Source of the DNA: a virus
Strand: one strand, 5' to 3'
Virus record (IMG/VR): IMGVR_UViG_3300036781_000102
Coordinates: 1-38,250 of that record
Length of the DNA: 38,250 nucleotides
Under the pieces are notes generated by a model. The model was not told the origin of the DNA. It made no database searches and saw nothing but the letters and a program-made list of their open reading frames with translations. Position 1 is the first letter of the stretch, and every line of letters starts with the position of its first letter. A program made the translations under genes and the position numbers. Below, in pieces: positions 1 through 6,350 of the stretch.

Positions 1-247
1 CTCCGGCGACGGCGACGGCTCCGGCGACGGCGACGGCTACGGCTACGGCTACGGCTACGGCTACGGCGACGGCTCCGGCGACGGCGACGGCTCCGGCGAC
101 GGCTACGGCTCCGGCTACGGCTACGGCGACGGCTCCGGCGACGGCTACGGCTCCGGCGACGGCTACGGCTCCGGCGACGGCTACGGCGACGGCTCCGGCG
201 ACGGCTACGGCTCCGGCGACGGCTACGGCGACGGCTACGGCTCCGGC
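1..247 (+). repeat. GGC-NNC hexanucleotide tandem repeat (left end)
   Basis: Forty-one consecutive 6-base units of type TCC-GGC, GAC-GGC or TAC-GGC. The variable triplets differ from TAC by one base each (GAC, TCC). GC content is about 70 percent, far above the AT-rich flanks. A sub-pattern of about 10 units (Y D S D Y S D Y plus two) occurs twice near the 3' end. The same repeat class closes the right end of the window. Confidence 0.95.
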
Positions 248-250
248 TAA
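1..250 (+). CDS. Gly-X repeat protein, 3' part (gene enters from the window edge)
   Basis: This is the carboxy end of a low-complexity protein in which every second residue is Gly (always GGC) and the others are Ser (TCC), Asp (GAC) or Tyr (TAC). There are 41 such units, then TAA at 248-250. The frame is chosen because the matching 5' part at 38064-38250 has a start codon and Shine-Dalgarno site in this frame; the other forward frames are also open (Arg/Leu-rich and Pro/Ala/Thr-rich) but have no such start. The order of X residues here is irregular, with Asp-Asp and a run of five Tyr units. The next gene (ERF) starts 48 bases downstream. Function is unknown. The chain would be acidic, tyrosine-rich and probably disordered, but that is inference. 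True length cannot be read because the repeat is broken by the window ends. Confidence 0.75.
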   Translation, partial: SGDGDGSGDGDGYGYGYGYGYGDGSGDGDGSGDGYGSGYGYGDGSGDGYGSGDGYGSGDGYGDGSGDGYGSGDGYGDGYGSG

Positions 251-298
251 CGCCCAAGCATATAAACCTTAAACATAAATTATGAAAAGGAATTAGAA

Positions 299-988
299 AT
301 GACTGATAAGGCCCCACATGTATATTTAGCTATCGCTGAAATTGCTGGAAAGCTTGCAAAGGAAGGAATTGCTAAGAACCGTAAAAACGAACAAGGATCT
401 GGATATAAATTCAGAGGTATCGATGATGTTTATAACGCTCTGGCCTCTCTGTTGGCTGAGCATAAACTAGTCATTCTTCCTAGAGTTACGTCTAGAGAGA
501 TTACAGAAAGAACCAGCAAAAGCGGTGGGGCCTTATTTTATATTGTTCTGAATGTAGAGTTTGATTTTATTTCAGCAATTGATGGCTCAAAACATACTGT
601 TGTGACTATGGGAGAGGCCATGGACTCTGGGGACAAGGCGACAAATAAAGCTATGTCTGCTGCCTACAAATATGCTGCCTTACTGACCTTCTGCATCCCG
701 ACAGAGGGGGATAATGATACCGAAAATCAGACCCATGAAGTTTCACCAAAGAAGGAAACAAAATCTAAATCAGACGATAATAAGCCACTCAAAAAAGAAA
801 AAACTCCACAACAGATTAAGATAGCGGGATGGATTGATGAGCTAGAGAAACTTAATGAGATATCAGATGTAACATACTTTACGCAGAAAATCAATCCAGA
901 ACTCAAAGACCTTAGCGTTGAACAGTTGCAATATTTAAACAAAAAGCTAAAAGAACGCTCAATAGAACTCTCACCAATAGGTGCATGA
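299..988 (+). CDS. erf: ERF-family single-strand annealing recombinase
   Basis: A 229-residue protein of the ERF superfamily, which anneals complementary single strands and circularises or recombines phage DNA in the cytoplasm. The family core is visible at about residues 8-145: the SGYKFRGIDDVYNAL stretch, a central beta-rich part, and the GEAMDSGDKATNKAMSAAYKYA helix. The last 80 residues are a Lys-rich linker and a small helical tail, as in P22 Erf. AAAAGGA sits a few bases before the ATG. It heads a recombination block (SSB, NinB, RusA downstream) and its TGA overlaps the next gene. Family assignment is firm from the motifs; activity is inferred. Confidence 0.9.
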   Translation: MTDKAPHVYLAIAEIAGKLAKEGIAKNRKNEQGSGYKFRGIDDVYNALASLLAEHKLVILPRVTSREITERTSKSGGALFYIVLNVEFDFISAIDGSKHTVVTMGEAMDSGDKATNKAMSAAYKYAALLTFCIPTEGDNDTENQTHEVSPKKETKSKSDDNKPLKKEKTPQQIKIAGWIDELEKLNEISDVTYFTQKINPELKDLSVEQLQYLNKKLKERSIELSPIGA

Positions 989-990
989 AA

Positions 991-1740
991 ATGAATCAAA
1001 TTGCAATGATGGGACATAATAAACCACCCTCTGAAACAGAAATTTTAAAAGAACGCCTTTCTGGATATGAGGATATTCCGAAAAGATTGACCGTGTTAAA
1101 GACAACTGAACTTCCAGCAATAATCAATGATGATATGGAAGCTGCAAAGGCAGCAGATTACTTGGGTAGCATTAAGAATTTCTTCGAAGAAGTCGATAAG
1201 ATTTTTGTCAAAGAAAAGGCCCCGTTCTGGGATGCTGGAAAGGCTGCGGATGCTTGGAAGAATTCTTATAAACTCGAAACTAGCACATTGACTGCAAAGG
1301 CAGAAAAAATTCTATTGGTATGGAACCAGAAGAAACGCAAGGACGAAGAGGATAGACAAGCTGAAATTGCGAAAAAGGCAAGGGAGGATGCAGAGAGTTT
1401 GGCGCAACAAGCTGTTGTACATGAATCTGAGGGGATTCAGGATACAGCAGAAGAGCTGATGAATATGGCACTTAACGCTGAACAAAAGGCTGAAAAAATT
1501 GAGGCAGGTGGATTTTCTATTAAATCGACTTCACGTGGAACATTTTCATCGTCCAGCCTTAAGACCGAAACTGTAGGACGGATTGAAAGCATATCAACTA
1601 TAGATCTTAATGCACTTAAGGGTCATTTTAAGGAAAGTGAAATTCAAGATGCAATCAACCGATCTATAAAGGCTGGGGTAACTGGTATTGCCGGTGTTAT
1701 TTATTCGCAAGAAGACAAGCTTACAACAAGGAGAATATAA
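991..1740 (+). CDS. Conserved phage protein downstream of ERF, coiled-coil rich
   Basis: A protein of 249 residues whose N-terminus carries the MGHNKPPSE signature that I associate with uncharacterised phage proteins near recombination genes. Residues about 100-170 are charged and helical (Lys/Glu/Ala/Gln heptads, likely a coiled coil); the C-terminal third has short Ser/Thr strands followed by a compact helical end. AGGTG at 979-983 is 7 bases from the ATG at 991 and only 1 base from an ATG at 985, so I take 991. It sits between ERF and SSB, and a recombination or replication accessory role is inferred from position only. Confidence 0.8.
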   Translation: MNQIAMMGHNKPPSETEILKERLSGYEDIPKRLTVLKTTELPAIINDDMEAAKAADYLGSIKNFFEEVDKIFVKEKAPFWDAGKAADAWKNSYKLETSTLTAKAEKILLVWNQKKRKDEEDRQAEIAKKAREDAESLAQQAVVHESEGIQDTAEELMNMALNAEQKAEKIEAGGFSIKSTSRGTFSSSSLKTETVGRIESISTIDLNALKGHFKESEIQDAINRSIKAGVTGIAGVIYSQEDKLTTRRI

Positions 1741-1742
1741 TT

Positions 1743-2153
1743 ATGGCTGGTTCAGTAAATAAAGTAATTCTAGTGGGAAATGTTGGTCAAGACCCTGAAA
1801 TCCGGAGCATGCAATCCGGGGACCGTGTGGCTAATCTATCGATTGCGACCTCGGAGACCTGGAAAGATAAAAGCGGCGAGCGCCAGGAAAAAACCCAATG
1901 GCACAAGATTGTCGTGTTTAACCAGAATATTGTTAACGTAATTGATAGCTACGTTACCAAGGGATCTAAAATATTCGTTGAAGGTCAATTAGAAACTCGC
2001 AAATGGGACAATAAAGAAGGTGTCACCCAGTATATGACTGAAATCGTTATTAAGCCGTTTAATGGCTCATTAACCATGCTTGATTCAAAGGGCGATAAAG
2101 TCATAAAAGAGAGAGAATATGAGACTGATGATTCAGGTGATATTCCTTATTAA
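1743..2153 (+). CDS. ssb: Single-stranded DNA-binding protein
   Basis: A 136-residue bacterial-type SSB. The OB fold covers residues 1-110, beginning with NKVILVGNVGQDPEIR and containing ATSETWKDKSGERQEKTQWH and the FVEGQLETRKW strand. It ends in the acidic tip DDSGDIPY, the tail that docks partner proteins onto SSB; the final residue is Tyr rather than the usual Phe. The linker is very short, about 15 residues. AAGGAG lies 9 bases before the ATG. It coats single strands and should cooperate with the adjacent ERF protein. Length and motifs fit the family well. Confidence 0.95.
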   Translation: MAGSVNKVILVGNVGQDPEIRSMQSGDRVANLSIATSETWKDKSGERQEKTQWHKIVVFNQNIVNVIDSYVTKGSKIFVEGQLETRKWDNKEGVTQYMTEIVIKPFNGSLTMLDSKGDKVIKEREYETDDSGDIPY

Positions 2154-2154
2154 T

Positions 2155-2487
2155 ATGCAAACTAACTTCAAACAAATCATCGTTCGAGACAAGAAACACT
2201 TAGAATTTATCCGTAAATTGAATTGCTGTGTGTGTTCTTGTTGGCCATCCGAAGCCTGTCACGTTCGTGCTGGTCTTTCGGGAGGTATTGGGATGAAACC
2301 GCCAGATTCGTTTGTGATTCCTATGTGTCACTCCTGTCATTTTACCCAACATAATATTGGGGAGAAAAAGTTCTGGGGGGATACAGACAAACCAAAAGAA
2401 CTGGCCAACGCTTTGTGGTTAATGACTAGCAATTTAGAAAAGGCAAAAGAGCGCATTGTATTGTTCAGAAAGACTATACGGACATGA
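2155..2487 (+). CDS. YbcO/DUF968-like HNH-type nuclease
   Basis: A 110-residue Cys/His-rich protein. Visible motifs are CCVC (24-27), ACHVR with His36, and MCHSCHFTQH (57-66) with Cys58, Cys61, His62 and His66. This matches the YbcO/DUF968/Ref group of small HNH nucleases found in lambdoid recombination regions, where Cys pairs bind structural zinc and the His residues form the active site. I place the start at 2155, one base after the SSB stop; an in-frame ATG at 2119 would add 12 hydrophobic residues read out of frame across the SSB tail, although it has a better Shine-Dalgarno (GAGAGA). It likely cuts DNA intermediates with NinB and RusA nearby. Confidence 0.75.
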   Translation: MQTNFKQIIVRDKKHLEFIRKLNCCVCSCWPSEACHVRAGLSGGIGMKPPDSFVIPMCHSCHFTQHNIGEKKFWGDTDKPKELANALWLMTSNLEKAKERIVLFRKTIRT

Positions 2488-2861
2488 AATATATTCTTAA
2501 AGACAGAAAGATAATTGAGAACTGCATAGAAGATGTATCTGGCTCTCTTGGCATGGAGGTTATAATTCAAAAACCTAAACGCTCTAATCCCCAGAATAAT
2601 CTGTACTGGTCTTTGGTTAAAGTTCTATCCGATTATATCGGAGACACTCAGGAAACAATCCATGAGCGTTTGAAGGTTGAATTCTTAGGCATAGAAAGAA
2701 AGATTGTCAGGGGAATTGAGTTAATTATGCCTAAGTCAACTGCGGAATTGAATACAAAGGAATTCACTGAGTACATAGACAAGGTTTATCTGCTCGGAGA
2801 GACTTTGGAACTAAAAATGCCAAAACCAAGCGACTATGGATATGGAGAGAAAAATGATTGA
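2484..2861 (+). CDS. ninB: NinB-family recombination protein
   Basis: A 125-residue protein resembling lambda NinB (Orf), a recombination mediator that binds single-stranded DNA and SSB and replaces RecFOR. The family pattern is seen in KRSNPQNNLYWSLVKVLSDYIG (about 32-53), the HERLKVEFLGIE segment, the PKSTAELNTKEFTEYIDKV segment and the acidic C-terminus. The ATG overlaps the previous stop by four bases (ATGA), so translation is probably coupled. Length is close to the lambda protein (146). Confidence 0.85.
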   Translation: MKYILKDRKIIENCIEDVSGSLGMEVIIQKPKRSNPQNNLYWSLVKVLSDYIGDTQETIHERLKVEFLGIERKIVRGIELIMPKSTAELNTKEFTEYIDKVYLLGETLELKMPKPSDYGYGEKND

Positions 2862-3033
2862 TCTAACCCATGAAGTAGAAATGAACACACTGAAAAATAT
2901 TTATGAGAAATTGCTCGCCCATAAGGGCTGTAAGGTTGCCGCTTGGTTGGTTCTAGCGGAGGCTACGAGGAAAGATCTGGAGTTTAAGTTTTATAAGAAG
3001 AATGGCGTAACAGTGCATGGAAGTGCATTTTAA
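2854..3033 (+). CDS. Small hypothetical protein (59 aa)
   Basis: No family recognised. The start at 2854 is chosen over an in-frame ATG at 2836 because GGAGAG lies directly in front of it with good spacing and the overlap with ninB becomes eight bases. The sequence is a single amphipathic helix region with a mid-segment GCKVAAWLVLAEAT, then a basic tail. It lies between NinB and a larger unknown. Translational coupling to ninB is likely. Confidence 0.65.
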   Translation: MIDLTHEVEMNTLKNIYEKLLAHKGCKVAAWLVLAEATRKDLEFKFYKKNGVTVHGSAF

Positions 3034-3063
3034 CCCCAACCAAGTTTAATGAAGGAGAGAGTG

Positions 3064-3885
3064 ATGAAAGCTATTAGATGGTCTGATAATGACCAATATT
3101 TTGGACCATTTACCTATTGTGGTTCTGACTATAGCAGATGGGCTATCATGCTTGGATCTGGTGACAACGATGATTATCCGCGCTGTCGTTTGCGTGTACA
3201 ATTGGGTACAAAAACATTTATTACGCTTTTACCGCAATGGGTTCTTAAACCTAAAAGGTTCTGGGTTGATACTTCAAAATATGGATGGTCGGACAACCCC
3301 AAAGGCGGGTATTGGGATACATATGAGCGAGAATATGGATTCACATACGGGGAAAAGAGCCTGCATGTTCATTTCGGTGAACAGACAATGTCTTGGCCAG
3401 GATCAAAAAGTAAATGTTATAGCATTCCATGGATAGACCAGCGTTTTGTGCGTATGAGTTATTACGGGGAAGATGGGAAACATTTCTATACAGAGCCGCT
3501 AGGTTTAAAGTGGTCAGATAAGGAATATAACGAGTCTAAAAAAATATCAGAATCCTGCCCATCGATTAAATTTGAATTCATTGACTTTGACAACCAAAGA
3601 ATTGAGGTCACGACCACAATAGAAGAGAGAGAATGGCATAGAGGAACTGGAAAGTTCAAATGGCTATCACTATTCTATAAACCTATGGTAAGCCGCTCTC
3701 TTAGCCTTAATTTCTCTTCTGAGGTAGGCCCTGAAAAGGGTTCTTGGAAAGGCGGCATGTTGGGGCACGCTATAAATATGCTATCCGGTGAGCTTCATGA
3801 AGAAGCATTCCGCAGGTATTGCGATGAAGAGCAAAGTGCAAGACACGGAAGAAAATATCGAATTACTTATATTGGTAAAATCTAA
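3064..3885 (+). CDS. Conserved hypothetical phage protein, Trp/Tyr-rich (273 aa)
   Basis: A 273-residue protein of unknown function that looks like a globular beta-rich fold, unusually rich in Trp and Tyr, with motifs such as RFWVDTSKYGWSD and YWDTYEREYGF. I recall similar proteins in other phage early regions but cannot name a family. ATG 3064 is preceded by AAGGAGAG with 6-base spacing; the ATG at 3049 overlaps that ribosome site and is rejected. The C-terminal GHAINMLSGELHEEAFRRYCDE is helical. No transmembrane segment or catalytic motif is visible. Context is replication and recombination. Confidence 0.75.
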   Translation: MKAIRWSDNDQYFGPFTYCGSDYSRWAIMLGSGDNDDYPRCRLRVQLGTKTFITLLPQWVLKPKRFWVDTSKYGWSDNPKGGYWDTYEREYGFTYGEKSLHVHFGEQTMSWPGSKSKCYSIPWIDQRFVRMSYYGEDGKHFYTEPLGLKWSDKEYNESKKISESCPSIKFEFIDFDNQRIEVTTTIEEREWHRGTGKFKWLSLFYKPMVSRSLSLNFSSEVGPEKGSWKGGMLGHAINMLSGELHEEAFRRYCDEEQSARHGRKYRITYIGKI

Positions 3886-3916
3886 CCCCGAGCGAATTGA
3901 TGAGGAATGAAAAATA

Positions 3917-3936
3917 ATACCGGACAATCCGGGTAT
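3917..3936 (+). other. Imperfect hairpin in intergenic space
   Basis: ATACC-GGA pairs with TCC-GGGTAT across a CAA loop with one bulged base, inside the 111-base gap between 3885 and 3997. No U-run follows, so it is not a clear intrinsic terminator; it may mark the mRNA 5' end of the next gene. The rest of the gap holds only the Shine-Dalgarno of the next gene. Confidence 0.35.
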
Positions 3937-3996
3937 ACACATTTAGACCTAATCCTGACTATTTGTGTTTAATCAAAGGATAAATGGAGAACTAAA

Positions 3997-4257
3997 ATGA
4001 CTAGAGAAGTAAAATTATTAAAGCCTATAGCTCGTACATCCGCTGGTCTTCGTGATGCTCTTTTTGATGAGCTGGATGGTTTGCGTGACGGCAGTGTTAA
4101 TGCAACACAAGCAAACGCAACTGCAAAGATTGCAGGTTCTATTGTTGATACAGTAAACATGGAAATGGCTGCTCATAAGATCCTTAGCAAGCACCCACAA
4201 CAGCAATTGACTGATTCAAAATTGCCATCAATTAGCCTTGGAACCCATAGTGGTTAA
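3997..4257 (+). CDS. Small hypothetical protein (86 aa)
   Basis: No function recognised. It is a helical protein: LRDALFDELDGLRDGSVNA followed by the Ala/Thr-rich TQANATAKIAGSIVDTVNMEM segment, with a short polar tail. The pattern (Asp/Glu-rich helix, then Asn-Ala-Thr repeats) recurs in small phage proteins near replication genes and may pack as a helical hairpin. GGAG precedes the ATG by seven bases. Its end overlaps the next gene. Confidence 0.7.
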   Translation: MTREVKLLKPIARTSAGLRDALFDELDGLRDGSVNATQANATAKIAGSIVDTVNMEMAAHKILSKHPQQQLTDSKLPSISLGTHSG

Positions 4258-4747
4258 TTTATATAAAGAATCTAACGGTGTTGAATGTCGTGCCTGTGGC
4301 GCGGCATTCGCCCAACCCGATGAATATGGTCCATTTTGCAATGTATGCATGAAGAAATTCAGATATGAATATTATGGCACCATAGATTCTAAGAGTAAGC
4401 CCCACACAGATGACGATCTCAATAAATGGCTTGTTAGACAGTTAGAACTTAACATTTTAAGAAAAACAAAACATGGATTTGCTGCGAGATGTGAAGGATT
4501 AACAGGGCAAGATCAAAATGGGAATCTGGGATATCAATGCGGTTTTTACGCATCGCATAAAGTTTGTGGTAGATATTTGTGTGAAAGTCATGCATATCCG
4601 AAAGGTAAGGGTTTTAAACATAGGACAAAATTTATAGAAGAATATAAAAGCCCTTATGTTTGGTTAGAGGAAATGGTTTCAGATTTATCTAAGCATGATC
4701 CAGATTTTAGAATGGCTGTTCTTAAGGGGGTAGGTATTTATAAATGA
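4250..4747 (+). CDS. Zinc-binding hypothetical protein
   Basis: About 165 residues with two Cys clusters: CRACGAAF plus CNVC near the N-terminus (a four-Cys treble-clef or ribbon) and a second group, CEG...YQCGF...VCGRYLCESH, around residues 80-120. This indicates two zinc sites and a nucleic-acid or protein binding role. There is no ATG; GTG at 4250 follows GGAA by six bases and overlaps the previous gene by eight bases. TTG at 4238 is an alternative. The C-terminal part is helical. It directly precedes RusA with an ATGA overlap. No named family. Confidence 0.7.
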   Translation: MVNLYKESNGVECRACGAAFAQPDEYGPFCNVCMKKFRYEYYGTIDSKSKPHTDDDLNKWLVRQLELNILRKTKHGFAARCEGLTGQDQNGNLGYQCGFYASHKVCGRYLCESHAYPKGKGFKHRTKFIEEYKSPYVWLEEMVSDLSKHDPDFRMAVLKGVGIYK

Positions 4748-5088
4748 CTCTAACACTCCCCTGGCCCCCATCTTTGCTATCCCCAAACTGCGCCAAACAC
4801 TGGCGGGCAAAGCTCAAGGCTAAGGACAAATATAAGGCCGATTGCTTGACTCTAGCGCTTGCTACAAAGCTTGAGTTACCACAGGGTAATATTCATCTGT
4901 ATGTTGTGTTCCATCCACCTACAAAGCGTAGGTTTGATCTGGATAACAGCTTAGCATCGATTAAGTATGGGTTAGATTCTGTGGCTCTTGCCTGGGGTAT
5001 TGATGATATCCGTTTTAGACCGATTACTGTGGACATGGGATACCCCATAAAGAGTGGGAAGATTATGGTTTCTATTATAGAATTATGA
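4744..5088 (+). CDS. rusA: RusA-family Holliday junction resolvase
   Basis: A 114-residue RusA homologue, an endonuclease that resolves four-way junctions. The family features are the N-terminal LTLPWPPSLLSPN, the HWRAKLKAKDKYK helix, and the acidic active-site region RFDLDNSLASIKYGLD, where Asp65, Asp67 and Asp78 correspond to the usual metal-binding aspartates, with Lys74 between them. Length is normal for the family (about 120). The ATG overlaps the upstream stop; the 3' end overlaps the convergent gene by six bases. It completes the recombination kit. Confidence 0.93.
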   Translation: MTLTLPWPPSLLSPNCAKHWRAKLKAKDKYKADCLTLALATKLELPQGNIHLYVVFHPPTKRRFDLDNSLASIKYGLDSVALAWGIDDIRFRPITVDMGYPIKSGKIMVSIIEL

Positions 5089-5421
5089 TTCTGTATTTTG
5101 TTTCCCGCGATAACCAATATCTATTAATGATTTCCGAATTAACTCACGTTCGAGGGCTTCCACATCTATGTGCCAATCCGGACGATCTGCACCTGGAGCC
5201 AAGAATGATTCAAATCGATCCTGCATTTCTCGAAGAACACGAATCCTCTGGCGCAACGCATTGCTATACGGTGCCCCTTCAGGACTCCACATTATAGTCA
5301 TATGGGCCTTAACTTCTTCTTCCGTGCTATGGCGGCTAGGGTCAAATTCCATTTCATGGATCTGTGAAGTTAAAGCGGGAGTTGGGATATTCTTAGGGTA
5401 ACAGAAAAAGTTTAATTTCAT
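5083..5421 (-). CDS. Unknown partner of the HTH regulator (112 aa)
   Basis: The second gene of a two-gene minus-strand operon; its ATG follows the HTH gene's TAG by one base, so the two are almost surely co-translated. I do not recognise the family. It is soluble, without membrane or signal segments: a Pro-containing N-terminus, an acidic patch, and a long charged helix NALRQRIRVLREMQDRFESFL, then a second helix near the C-terminus. The 3' end runs six bases into rusA. A role in immunity or lysogeny control is inferred from its partner only. A toxin-antitoxin-like pair is another option, but 58 plus 112 residues is not diagnostic. Confidence 0.7.
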   Translation of the reverse strand: MKLNFFCYPKNIPTPALTSQIHEMEFDPSRHSTEEEVKAHMTIMWSPEGAPYSNALRQRIRVLREMQDRFESFLAPGADRPDWHIDVEALERELIRKSLIDIGYRGKQNTES

Positions 5422-5422
5422 G

Positions 5423-5599
5423 CTAACCCAATTCCTTGATGGTTAATTTAACACCTGCCTCAATAGCAGTATGGACAAGCATAAATCTGTGAGCTTTTGG
5501 CACTTCCCCACGTTGCCGCCATTTCCAAATGGTGGGCTGTTTAAATCCGTTATAAAGAGCAACAATGTTTACACGCTGCCAAAGATCTAATTTCTGCAT
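5423..5599 (-). CDS. Small HTH transcription regulator (Cro/YdaS-like, 58 aa)
   Basis: Reads MQKLDLWQRVNIVALYNGF then KQPTIWKWRQRGEVPKAHRF: helices separated by the turn typical of Cro/YdaS-type HTH proteins, with QPTIWKWRQRG as the likely recognition helix. It is transcribed against the flanking early genes and faces a region with three ACAATTGT palindromes, its probable operators. A TTTACA/CATATT promoter pair on this strand places the transcript start at about the ATG itself, so the mRNA may be leaderless, like lambda cI from PRM. The next gene follows after one base. Function as repressor or Cro-like switch is inferred. Confidence 0.8.
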   Translation of the reverse strand: MQKLDLWQRVNIVALYNGFKQPTIWKWRQRGEVPKAHRFMLVHTAIEAGVKLTIKELG

Positions 5600-5605
5600 A
5601 CTGAC

Positions 5606-5634
5606 AATATGGACAATTGTCCTACAATTGTAAA
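5606..5634 (-). promoter_or_regulatory. Leftward promoter of the HTH operon
   Basis: On the minus strand TTTACA (5634-5629) is spaced 17 bases from CATATT (5611-5606). Predicted start of transcription is near 5599, the A of the ATG, with no Shine-Dalgarno. The spacer contains two ACAATTGT sites, so binding there should block this promoter. Confidence 0.55.
5611..5632. promoter_or_regulatory. Operator sites O1 and O2
   Basis: O1 is the perfect palindrome GGACAATTGTCC (5611-5622) and O2 the perfect palindrome TACAATTGTA (5623-5632). They share the core ACAATTGT and their centres are 11 bases apart, one helical turn, as expected for cooperative dimers. Confidence 0.7.
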
Positions 5635-5671
5635 GACTAAAAGAAAGAAATTTTATTGCTCAAATAGTCTA

Positions 5672-5685
5672 TGGACAATTGTCCA
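5672..5685. promoter_or_regulatory. Operator site O3
   Basis: A perfect 14-base palindrome, TGGACAATTGTCCA, containing the same 12 bases as O1. Its centre is 62 bases from O1 and it overlaps the -35 element of the rightward promoter. Confidence 0.72.
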
Positions 5686-5699
5686 GTTTTTGTTATTCT
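5672..5699 (+). promoter_or_regulatory. Rightward promoter of the accessory operon
   Basis: TGGACA (5672-5677) and TATTCT (5694-5699) are 16 bases apart. The -35 lies inside operator O3, so repressor binding would shut off the genes from 5733 onward. Confidence 0.5.
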
Positions 5700-5732
5700 C
5701 ATTTTTACCAACAACCAACCGGGACAAAACAA

Positions 5733-5879
5733 ATGAATATTGTATCAAAAGATGAAGAAATTTCAGAAATGTTGAAAGATAGATCTAAGCTAATTAGCTC
5801 CTTAAAGATATTGGCGGGGGAAGATAATAATGGTCTTTCTGAATCTGTTATCAATCAAATTAACTTATTAAAGGTGTGA
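5733..5879 (+). CDS. Small hypothetical protein (48 aa), first gene under the operator
   Basis: An acidic helical peptide with KDEEISEMLKDRSKLISSLK and a C-terminal SESVINQINLLKV. Upstream Shine-Dalgarno is weak (GGGAC). By position it is the first gene expressed from the operator-controlled promoter, the slot where a cro- or cII-like regulator often sits, but no HTH is visible. The frame extends upstream to 5679 only through the operator, so the ATG at 5733 is preferred. Confidence 0.6.
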   Translation: MNIVSKDEEISEMLKDRSKLISSLKILAGEDNNGLSESVINQINLLKV

Positions 5880-5884
5880 TAATC

Positions 5885-6037
5885 ATGAACGTATACCAAC
5901 TCACAGATAACGGCCAGGTAATCACAGAAGGCACAATGCTTGATTGCTTTAAACACGTAGCAATGGAATTACCGGCAATGACAGCGAAAGAATTTGTTGA
6001 TAGTGGGTTGGTGATTAAAGTTAGGGAGGGGGTGTAA
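5885..6037 (+). CDS. Small hypothetical protein (50 aa)
   Basis: Not recognised. AAAGGTG lies eight bases before the ATG. It starts MNVYQLTDNGQVITEGTML (two strands and a turn) and then a helix with AMTAKEFVDSGLVIKV; this looks like a small alpha/beta fold. The stop falls two bases before the next ATG. Confidence 0.65.
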   Translation: MNVYQLTDNGQVITEGTMLDCFKHVAMELPAMTAKEFVDSGLVIKVREGV

Positions 6038-6039
6038 TC

Positions 6040-6348
6040 ATGACGACATCACACACACCGACACCTTGGAAATGGGATGGTTCAGTTGTTGACTTCGATA
6101 AAGAACAAGAGGCTCCATGGATGGTTACTGATTATATCCCTGAAGGAAAAAGAACACATGATAAAATACTTTTTGGGGCTATTGAGTGTAGCTCTGAAGA
6201 GAATGCAGAATTTATCATCAGAGCATGCAATGCGCACGATGAGCTAATTGATTTTGTGAAGGATGTTTCTGAATTTGACGGTCGCAACAGCACTATTCAC
6301 TTAAAAGAAATAGCCAAAGAATTACTCGCTAAAGCGAAAGGAGAATGA
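6040..6348 (+). CDS. Phage hypothetical protein with HTPTPW start and NAEFIIRACNAHDEL helix (paralogue A)
   Basis: A 102-residue protein of a class often seen in phage genomes but without a known role. Marks are the SHTPTPWKW N-terminus and the ENAEFIIRACNAHDELIDFV motif, which resembles a short conserved helix in many phage accessory proteins. Strong ribosome site (GGAGGGGG). The next gene is a diverged copy (same SHxPTP start and RACNxHDELI motif), so the pair arose by duplication. The stop overlaps the next start codon region. Confidence 0.75.
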   Translation: MTTSHTPTPWKWDGSVVDFDKEQEAPWMVTDYIPEGKRTHDKILFGAIECSSEENAEFIIRACNAHDELIDFVKDVSEFDGRNSTIHLKEIAKELLAKAKGE

Positions 6349-6350
6349 CC

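Noticed and set aside
1-247. GGC-NNC repeat as a CRISPR array or DNA-only satellite
   Set aside because: Units are six bases without spacers and stay in one frame with a start, a ribosome site and a stop, so a coding repeat is simpler.
1-247. Other forward frames of the repeat (Arg/Leu-rich or Pro/Ala/Thr-rich)
   Set aside because: They are open because of the repeat, but only the Gly-X frame has a start codon with ribosome site and ends in TAA just after the repeat.
2119-2154. Longer start for the YbcO-like gene inside ssb
   Set aside because: The added twelve residues are only the shifted reading of the SSB tail codons; the family start fits ATG 2155, though the upstream ribosome site is stronger.
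5672-5685. TGGACAATTGTCCA as part of a terminator
   Set aside because: It has no loop, recurs as GGACAATTGTCC at 5611, and overlaps a -35 element, so an operator is more likely.
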